Positions 32,808 through 38,086 of a stretch of DNA of 38,086 nucleotides are shown here, piece by piece. A program made the translations under genes and the position numbers. Positions within the stretch are counted from its first letter, which is position 1. Every line of letters starts with the position of its first letter. Source of the stretch: an uncultured Eubacteriales bacterium (lineage in GTDB: Bacteria > Bacillota > Clostridia > TANB77 > CAG-508); assembly GCA_949294555.1 (NCBI GenBank), contig CASFHP010000002.1, positions 1 through 38,086 on the forward strand, in the 5' to 3' direction. The notes under the pieces were generated by a model. That model worked only from the letters and a program-made list of their open reading frames with translations. It made no database searches and was not told the origin of the DNA.

Positions 32808-32873
32808 TTGAAAAAAGTCTTCATATGTGTTATAATAATACTTGAAAACATTGATATTGTGGGGCTGTATCAA
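32808..32873 (+). promoter_or_regulatory. Promoter and 5'-UTR inverted repeat of the orphan gene
   Basis: TTGAAA (32808-32813), a 17-bp spacer and TATAAT (32831-32836) make a strong promoter. TTGATA (32851-32856) and TATCAA (32868-32873) form an inverted repeat around TTGTGGGGCTG in the leader. It may be an operator or an mRNA hairpin. Confidence 0.65.
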
Positions 32874-32896
32874 TAAGCAATAGGAGGGAATAACAC

Positions 32897-33598
32897 ATGA
32901 TTGTACCACAACATATTTGGGATTATATCCAAAGAATGGAGGATGAGCTTCAACGGAGATATGAGAAAACCAAGAAGGCAGAAATAAAGAAAGCATTAAA
33001 AGATTTAAAATCAGACAAAGATTTTTTAAAATTTCATCAAAATAGTTCTGAAACGCACTCTGGTGAAAATCTAACACAAACTAGTTTTTTAATGCTTAAT
33101 GCGTTAAAAAGAATTTATCTAAAAGGTGAATATCTTATATATCCTGGTTTATCAAATGTTTCCTGCGAAGTTTTCATCGAGCCAGAATTGGAAATGGCAT
33201 TAAATAAAACTGCATTGCAGTTCAATGATGACCAACTACAAAAAGAGGCTAGACACATTAAACGATTTCTTTCCAGTGGCACACCTAATGAGGTATGGAC
33301 ACCGTATGATGAATTTGCCGATTATCGTGTATTCAAATACATATCTACACCTAGAAAATGGAGATATTTATTTGAAAAAAATCCAAAGGTTTATAACATG
33401 ACATGTGATTTTAAGCGAATAAAAATTGCATGTTTAAGAACTGAAATTGAATTGTCAGAGAGAATTCATTTTCTTGGAATTGACGATATGAGGGAATTTT
33501 GGAAATTGTTTGATGATGACGATTTTGAAAAAGTTGCTAAAAAGTGGTTGAGAGCAGGAATAACCTGCACTTACTATATCTATGTACCTGAAAAATAA
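32897..33598 (+). CDS. Orphan cytosolic protein, unrecognised
   Basis: This is a 233-residue protein with AGGAGGG before ATG 32897. It is highly charged, with a helical N-terminus (MEDELQRRYEKTKKAEIKKA, about residues 15-34), then mixed helices and strands with W, F and Y-rich segments (TPRKWRYLFEKNPKVY, FKRIKIACLRTEIELSERIH, DDMREFWKLFDDDDFEKV). It has no signal or membrane segment and no catalytic motif I know. It has a private promoter and terminator, and its codon use is less AT-biased than its neighbours (GAGATATGAG, CCTGCACT). These hint at recent gain. The strong charge and helical N-terminus fit a nucleic-acid- or protein-binding role, which is a guess. Confidence 0.65.
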   Translation: MIVPQHIWDYIQRMEDELQRRYEKTKKAEIKKALKDLKSDKDFLKFHQNSSETHSGENLTQTSFLMLNALKRIYLKGEYLIYPGLSNVSCEVFIEPELEMALNKTALQFNDDQLQKEARHIKRFLSSGTPNEVWTPYDEFADYRVFKYISTPRKWRYLFEKNPKVYNMTCDFKRIKIACLRTEIELSERIHFLGIDDMREFWKLFDDDDFEKVAKKWLRAGITCTYYIYVPEK

Positions 33599-33616
33599 AA
33601 TTTGAAATTAAGCCCC

Positions 33617-33647
33617 AAAGGACGCAGTAAATTTTGCTGTGTCCTTT
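33617..33647 (+). terminator. Hairpin terminating the orphan gene
   Basis: AAAGGACGCAG (33617-33627) pairs with CTGTGTCCTTT (33637-33647) including one G-U pair. Only a weak T-tract follows. Confidence 0.6.
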
Positions 33648-33746
33648 AATATGGCATTTATTAAACTTTTACTTGGTGGTAATTGTAAAAAATAAAGTGT
33701 TATGATAGAATGAAAATGCTTAATCAAGTTTAATTGGAGGATTTTA

Positions 33747-34334
33747 ATGAGAATTGGAATAGATATAGATGATACACTAACAGATGTAAAGAATGAACTA
33801 ATTAAGGCAGGAGAAAACTATGCTAGAAGTTTAGGAAAAGATATAAAAGTAGATAAAAACTTTGAAGATAAAAACAATAATGGCAACAAATGGCAAGAGA
33901 TATTTCAATTTAACTATGAAGAATTAAAATATTTCTTAAAAGACATACAAGAAAGTATAACAAATAAAGCTAAACCAAGAGAGAATGTAGTTGAAGTTAT
34001 AAATAAATTAAAAAATGACGGAAATGAAATTATAATTATTACTGCTAGAGATTCAGAATTTCATGATAATCCATATAAATATAGCAAAGATTGGTTAGAT
34101 AAAAATAATATATATTATGATAAACTAGTTGTAAATGCAAGAAATAAAGAAGATGCGTGTATTGAAGAAAAGATTGATTTATTTATTGATGATAGTGAAA
34201 GTAATTGTTTAAATGTAAAAAAAGCTGGGATAAAAACGATAAGAGTTTGTAATAAGATAGAAGAAAACAATTCTAATTTAATATGCTTTAACAATTGGAA
34301 TGATATTTATAGCTATATTCAAACTATAAAATAA
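33747..34334 (+). CDS. HAD-family 5'(3')-deoxyribonucleotidase-like phosphatase
   Basis: This is a 195-residue protein with TTGGAGG before ATG 33747. HAD motif I is MRIGIDIDDTLTD (nucleophile D6, acid D8), motif II is IIIITARD (about residues 92-99) and motif III is LFIDDSESN (about 148-156). With the lysine in the preceding helix this is the NT5C-like group of small nucleotidases that dephosphorylate deoxynucleoside monophosphates. Length and motif order are normal. Two relatives occur in the window, one truncated (27373) and one fused (34904). It opens the tight cluster up to the window end; the Nudix gene follows 19 bp later. Confidence 0.85.
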   Translation: MRIGIDIDDTLTDVKNELIKAGENYARSLGKDIKVDKNFEDKNNNGNKWQEIFQFNYEELKYFLKDIQESITNKAKPRENVVEVINKLKNDGNEIIIITARDSEFHDNPYKYSKDWLDKNNIYYDKLVVNARNKEDACIEEKIDLFIDDSESNCLNVKKAGIKTIRVCNKIEENNSNLICFNNWNDIYSYIQTIK

Positions 34335-34353
34335 TCAAGAAAGAAGGATAAAA

Positions 34354-34797
34354 ATGAAATACATAAAAGAAGAAGAAAATCCAAATATAAAATATAGAAA
34401 AAGACCAGGAGCTTATGCAATTATGACAAGAAACGAAGATGACAAAGTAGGTATCGTAACAGATGGTAGAGATTTATTTTATTTAGGTGGTGGAATAGAA
34501 GAAGGAGAAACGAAGTTACAGGCATTAAAGAGAGAATTTATTGAAGAAACAGGATACACCATAAAAAATATAAAACCATTTGATGAAGTTAGGTCATATA
34601 TAGATGGAGAAGAAAAAGGGCATCTAGAAGTAGAAGCATATGTGTATACAGCAGAATTTGATGAAAAGGTAGCTGAACCAATAGAAAAAGACCATAAAGT
34701 ATTATGGGTAAATCCAGAAGAATATAAGGACAAGTTATATAGAGAATGGCAAAAATATATATTAAAAGAATATGTTGAAAGGAATTGTAATAAATGA
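34354..34797 (+). CDS. Nudix hydrolase
   Basis: This is a 147-residue protein; AAGAAGGA precedes ATG 34354. The Nudix box GGGIEEGETKLQALKREFIE with its continuation ETGY (about residues 46-69) fits G-x5-E-x7-R-E-x2-E-E-x-G fully, so Mg-dependent hydrolysis of a nucleoside diphosphate linked to a side group is expected. R-K-R-P-G-A-Y-A-I-M-T at the N-terminus marks the first strand. Substrate is not predictable, but 8-oxo-dGTP-type or sugar nucleotide substrates are typical. Its stop overlaps the next start (ATGA, 34794-34797). It lies between two nucleotidase genes, a housekeeping-of-nucleotides setting. Confidence 0.88.
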   Translation: MKYIKEEENPNIKYRKRPGAYAIMTRNEDDKVGIVTDGRDLFYLGGGIEEGETKLQALKREFIEETGYTIKNIKPFDEVRSYIDGEEKGHLEVEAYVYTAEFDEKVAEPIEKDHKVLWVNPEEYKDKLYREWQKYILKEYVERNCNK

Positions 34798-34907
34798 AAA
34801 TAGTTATTTTTTCAGACATACATTATTCTGATAATTATAAATATGAAAATGAACCTATCAAGTCAAGAAAATGTAGTAAGAATATGAAAATAGAGGTACA
34901 AATATGA
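34794..34907 (+). pseudogene. Metallophosphoesterase reduced to its ends
   Basis: The ORF begins in the ATGA overlap with the Nudix gene and ends in the ATGA overlap with the next gene, so both translational couplings are kept, yet it has only 37 codons. MKIVIFSDIHYSDNY is the classic start of calcineurin-like phosphoesterases (D-x-H metal ligands). Further metal motifs (GDxx, GNHD/E, and GHTH) are absent. It can hardly be active. It fits the pattern of genes in this region that keep start and stop but lose the middle. Confidence 0.65.
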
Positions 34908-36343
34908 GAATTGGAATCGATATAGATAATTGTATATCAAATTTTGATGATGTATTATTAGAAGAATATATAAAACATGATAAAGAATTAAGAAATACAG
35001 GGATTGTAGATGAAAATCCTGTATACATATCCATAGGTATGTTTGATTGGTCAAAAGAGGAAAATGACGACTTTTATTACAATAATATACAAAGAATAGC
35101 AATGAGTTTAAAGCCGTTAAATAATGCAAAAGAAGTAATAGACAAATTAAAAGCAGATGGAAATGAAATCTATATTATAACATCTAGAGATAACGGCGAA
35201 TATATAAATCCAGAGAAAATGACAAGAGAATGGCTAGAAAAATATGATATATATTTTGATAAATTAATCCTTACTGGAAGACACGAAAAAGGACCAGTAT
35301 GTAAAGAAAATAATATAGATATTATGATAGAAGATAGCATAAAAAATTGCGAAGATATAGAGAATAATGGTGTAAAATGCTATATAATGGATACGAGATA
35401 TAATAAGCAAGAAACAAGATTTGAAAGAGTAAAAAGTTGGAATGAAATATATTCAAAGTTAGCAAAACTATATAAAAAAGATGAAAAACAAGAAAGAATA
35501 AATGTTATATTAGACACAGATACATATAATGAATGTGATGATCAGTTTGCTCTATCATATATGCTTTTATCACAAGATAGATTTAATATAGAAGCTATTA
35601 CAGTAGCACCATATCATCATGATAATAATATTAGCGTAGAAGAAGGACAGGAAAAGAGTTATCAAGAAATATTAAAAATTTGCAATTGGTTAAATTTTAA
35701 TGTAAAAAATAAAGTATTTAAAGGTAGTAACGGTTATATAGAAAACGGATATGACGAAACAAATGAAGCAGTAGAAAAAATAATAGAGATTGCAAAGAAA
35801 AATGAGAAAACATATATTATGGCGATTGGAGCAATAACAAATGTTGCATTAGCTATTAAAAAAGCTCCAGATATTATAAGTAAAATTGAAATTATTTGGC
35901 TTGGAGGACATAGTCCAATATGTGATAACAACAAAGAATTTAATTTTAAACAAGATGTAAAAGCTATAAAGGAAATCTTTGAATCAAAAGTAGACTTAAC
36001 AATCATTCCTTGTAAAGGTGTCGCATCCAACTTAAAAATATCAATATATGAATTAGAGCATTATTTAAAAGGAAAAAGTGAACTTTGCAATTATCTATGT
36101 AGCAGATTTTATGATGATGGAATACATGGAATTCAAACAAGAAGGGTAATTTGGGATATTAGTGTTATAGCTTACTTAATCAATAAAGATTGGTTTGAAG
36201 AAAAGAAAATGGATTGCCCAGAAATTAATAAAGATTTAAGTTATACTTTTAATAAAAATGATATAAAAATAAAGTTTATAACTTATTTAGATTCTGATAA
36301 GATATATAATGATTTATTTAATAAATTAGTAAAGGATAATTAA
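34904..36343 (+). CDS. HAD nucleotidase fused to a nucleoside hydrolase
   Basis: This is a 479-residue protein whose ATG overlaps the preceding stop. Residues 1-190 are a HAD nucleotidase like the protein at 33747: motif I MRIGIDIDNC (D6, D8), motif II YIITSRD (90-96), motif III MIEDS (141-145). Residues 198-475 are an inosine/uridine-type nucleoside hydrolase: INVILDTDTYNECDDQFAL with Asp204, Asp206 and Asp212/213 for calcium, YIMAIGAITNVALAIKK, IIWLGGHSP and FNFKQDVKAIKEIF. A short linker (190-198) joins them. The two activities are consecutive: 5'-nucleotide to nucleoside, then nucleoside to free base plus ribose. A fused enzyme would channel the nucleoside. I have not seen this fusion described and cannot check how rare it is. 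Confidence 0.85.
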   Translation: MRIGIDIDNCISNFDDVLLEEYIKHDKELRNTGIVDENPVYISIGMFDWSKEENDDFYYNNIQRIAMSLKPLNNAKEVIDKLKADGNEIYIITSRDNGEYINPEKMTREWLEKYDIYFDKLILTGRHEKGPVCKENNIDIMIEDSIKNCEDIENNGVKCYIMDTRYNKQETRFERVKSWNEIYSKLAKLYKKDEKQERINVILDTDTYNECDDQFALSYMLLSQDRFNIEAITVAPYHHDNNISVEEGQEKSYQEILKICNWLNFNVKNKVFKGSNGYIENGYDETNEAVEKIIEIAKKNEKTYIMAIGAITNVALAIKKAPDIISKIEIIWLGGHSPICDNNKEFNFKQDVKAIKEIFESKVDLTIIPCKGVASNLKISIYELEHYLKGKSELCNYLCSRFYDDGIHGIQTRRVIWDISVIAYLINKDWFEEKKMDCPEINKDLSYTFNKNDIKIKFITYLDSDKIYNDLFNKLVKDN

Positions 36344-36344
36344 T

Positions 36345-36872
36345 ATGAAAATATATGTAATTAGACATGGAGAAACAGACAGTAATTTGAAAAATATCGT
36401 TGGAGGAATTAAAGAAGATTTAAACGAAAATGGTATTAAACAAGCAGAAAAAGCTAGTGAAAAAATAGCGAATTTGAATATAGATTTGATTATTTGTTCT
36501 CCAGCAGATAGAACTAAACACACTTGCAATATTATAAATAAAGATAATATTCCAATTATATTTGATGAAAGGCTAATCGAAAGAGATGTTGGCATTTATG
36601 AAAATAAAGATTGGAATAATATAGATAGAAAAGTGTTTTGGAATTATTATTCTACAAAATATACAGGATTGGAAACAATGAAAAGTGTATATAAACGAGT
36701 AGCAGAATGTTTAGATGAAGTAAAAGAAAAATATAAAGATAAAACAATTTTATTAGTAACACATGGAGGAACATTAAGAGCTATCTATTGGTATTTTAAT
36801 GGTATACCTGAAGATGGAAATGTTGGTTATGATATGCACGCAAATTGTGAGATAAAAGAATATGAATTATAA
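36345..36872 (+). CDS. Histidine phosphatase-family protein
   Basis: This is a 175-residue protein starting 1 bp after the fusion gene's stop. Motif MKIYVIRHGETDSN (His8 as phospho-acceptor), acid RLIERDVGIYE (about 78-88) and the second His in LLVTHGGTLRA (about 133-143) define a broad phosphomonoesterase of the PhoE/CobC-type branch. The S-P-A-D-R-T-K-H-T motif at about 52-60 is typical too. Length is normal for the small branch. In this setting it might dephosphorylate a nucleotide or sugar phosphate. Coupled translation with the fusion gene is likely. Confidence 0.86.
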   Translation: MKIYVIRHGETDSNLKNIVGGIKEDLNENGIKQAEKASEKIANLNIDLIICSPADRTKHTCNIINKDNIPIIFDERLIERDVGIYENKDWNNIDRKVFWNYYSTKYTGLETMKSVYKRVAECLDEVKEKYKDKTILLVTHGGTLRAIYWYFNGIPEDGNVGYDMHANCEIKEYEL

Positions 36873-36899
36873 TAATCATAAGAAATGGAAGTGAGAAAA

Positions 36900-37583
36900 T
36901 TGAATCAAAAATATTTAACAGAATTACATTTACATACAAAAGAATCAAGTTCCTGTTCAAATATTCTTGCAAAAGAAATGATAGAAGCATATAAAGAAAA
37001 AGGATATTCAACAATTGTTATTACTGATCATTGCAGTAAAGGCAAAATGGAAAGACTAGGGAATATTAGTTGGAAACAAAAAATGGATTATGTGTTTACT
37101 GGATTTGATATTGCAAAAGAATATGGAGAAAGTTTAGGATTAAATATTTTATTAGGTGTAGAAATAACTTTATATCAAACAGATAGTGATTATCTAGTAT
37201 ATGGAATAGACAAAGATTTTTTATATAACAATGAAAAGATTTACGAATATTCACTTCCAGAATTGTATGATTTATGCCATGGAAAAGATTATATATTAGT
37301 ACAAGCTCATCCTTTTAGAGATAATATAGAACTTGCACCATTGGAATATGTTGATGGAATTGAAATATTTAATGGTTGTCATGATGAAGTACCAAGAAAT
37401 GAAAAAGCAGAAAAATATGGTATGAGTACAAATAAAATATTAACATCTGGTTCAGATTTTCATGATTTAGAAGATTTAGCAAGAGGAGGAATAGTAACGA
37501 CAGAAGAAATAAAAGACATCAATCAATTAGTAAAAGTATTAAAAAATAGAGAATACAAAGTAATAAAAGATGGGAAACAGTAA
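36900..37583 (+). CDS. PHP-domain phosphoesterase
   Basis: This is a 227-residue protein if the TTG at 36900 is used, with GGAAG (36887-36891) upstream. An ATG at 36885 is in frame and would add five residues but has no ribosome site. Metal-ligand motifs are in order: TELHLHTKES (H-x-H), VITDHCS (D-H), LLGVEITLY (E), VQAHPFRDN (H) and SGSDFHD (D-x-H). These are the PHP fold motifs (histidinol-phosphatase/polymerase-nuclease type). It hydrolyses a phosphoester, and the substrate is unknown. It is 12 bp downstream of the histidine phosphatase. Confidence 0.82.
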   Translation: MNQKYLTELHLHTKESSSCSNILAKEMIEAYKEKGYSTIVITDHCSKGKMERLGNISWKQKMDYVFTGFDIAKEYGESLGLNILLGVEITLYQTDSDYLVYGIDKDFLYNNEKIYEYSLPELYDLCHGKDYILVQAHPFRDNIELAPLEYVDGIEIFNGCHDEVPRNEKAEKYGMSTNKILTSGSDFHDLEDLARGGIVTTEEIKDINQLVKVLKNREYKVIKDGKQ

Positions 37584-37585
37584 AA

Positions 37586-38086
37586 ATGGAAGAACTAAAA
37601 ATAGATTATAAATTCAATTTAGAAGATTTTGAAATAATGGAAGATATTGAACATTCATATTTTCCAAATGACAATATAACACCAGCTGAAGAAGTATTAA
37701 AGTGGTATCAAAGAAATGACTTAACTTGTATAGGTGTTAGAAACAGCAATAATGAAGTAATTGCAAGTGTTAATATACTACCTTTAAATGAGAGAACTTT
37801 TTATGATATTTATAACAATAAAATGAATGAAGCTGATGTAGTAAGTTCACAAATAGAAAGATATGAAAATAGCAAAGAATATTACTTATACTTATCTTCA
37901 ATATCAATAAATCAAAATTACAGAAATAATTATCGTGTAATAGCAACATTATTAAAAGGATGTATTGATTTATATAAATTACTTACAAATAGAAACATCA
38001 CGATAATAAAAATAATGGCAGATGCAAGTACAGAGCATGGAGAAAAAATATGTAAGAAATTATTAAAAATGGATTATATAAGAGAT
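37586..38086 (+). CDS. GNAT-like acetyltransferase, 3'-truncated by the window edge
   Basis: ATG 37586 follows the PHP stop by 2 bp, and 167 codons remain open to the window end. The sequence has TCIGVRNSNNEVIASVNIL (strands 2-3), YYLYLSSISINQNYRNNYRV (motif A-like, with a degenerate acetyl-CoA loop) and IIKIMADASTEHGEKICKKL. This order resembles GNAT proteins, but the glycine pattern Q-x-x-G-x-G is not met (NYRNNYRV), so it may be a degenerate member or bind another acyl donor. The end of the gene is not in the window. Confidence 0.6.
   Translation, partial: MEELKIDYKFNLEDFEIMEDIEHSYFPNDNITPAEEVLKWYQRNDLTCIGVRNSNNEVIASVNILPLNERTFYDIYNNKMNEADVVSSQIERYENSKEYYLYLSSISINQNYRNNYRVIATLLKGCIDLYKLLTNRNITIIKIMADASTEHGEKICKKLLKMDYIRD

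Noticed and set aside
1..38086. Alternative genetic code with TGA as tryptophan
   Set aside because: TGA closes well-defined genes (for example the response regulator at 9290 and the Nudix gene at 34797), and TGG encodes Trp in conserved places.

Overview
The window is a 38 kb stretch of a very AT-rich, low-GC Gram-positive (Bacillota/Firmicutes) genome. Signs of this are GGAGG-type ribosome binding sites, TTGACA/TATAAT promoters, frequent TTG starts, BceRS-type and YxeA-type genes, a YolD/UvrX-like polymerase pair and a DinR-type LexA box. TGA is used as a stop (for example at 9288-9290), so this is not a recoded Mollicute. The species cannot be named from sequence alone; a gut-type clostridial or related lineage is my inference. 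Almost every gene lies on the + strand. I saw no rRNA, tRNA or CRISPR.

Layout. 1-2.1 kb: the end of an ankyrin-repeat gene, a DUF5104-like membrane protein, a small unknown and a small cupin. 2.1-3.6 kb: a frameshifted IS110-family element on the minus strand, with a long structured noncoding end that may encode its bridge RNA. 3.7-8.4 kb: three membrane-anchored XRE-type regulators, an alpha/beta hydrolase, unknown proteins, and two tiny cysteine-motif ORFs that look like gene remnants. 8.4-15.9 kb: a complete Bce-type antimicrobial-peptide sensing and detoxification locus (response regulator, intramembrane-sensing kinase, ABC ATPase, 10-TM permease), followed by a YxeA-like protein, a monofunctional peptidoglycan glycosyltransferase and further membrane proteins. 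TTACA-N4-TGTMA boxes stand before both the regulator and the transporter. 16.0-21.4 kb: a second two-component system with an FtsX/MacB-like permease, a frameshifted second permease and an ATPase. Here 11-bp direct-repeat operators precede both transcription units. 22.5-24.2 kb: a LexA-boxed Y-family polymerase plus YolD-like partner. 24.2-24.6 kb: a 36-codon ORF and a run of hairpins, two with the same loop.

24.6-38.1 kb is an accessory run of small enzymes and membrane proteins: GNAT acetyltransferases (three), an endonuclease/exonuclease/phosphatase, MFS- and MATE-like membrane proteins, an AAA ATPase with DUF4143, two stand-alone HAD 5'-nucleotidase-like genes, a Nudix hydrolase, a fused HAD-nucleotidase/nucleoside hydrolase, a histidine phosphatase and a PHP phosphoesterase. 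Many act on nucleotides or phosphoesters, so the run looks like a nucleotide housecleaning or salvage island. It also holds several genes that have lost their middle or end: a HAD phosphatase, a 2-hydroxyacid dehydrogenase, a P-loop kinase and a metallophosphoesterase. One MFS gene is broken in a T homopolymer.

The observations most worth a second look are the paired-loop candidate bridge RNA, the shared regulatory repeats of the two peptide-response modules with a glycosyltransferase in one of them, the twin hairpins at 24.4 kb, the 77-bp promoter-leader duplication before the DUF4143 ATPase, the cluster of gutted genes, and the nucleotidase-nucleoside hydrolase fusion.
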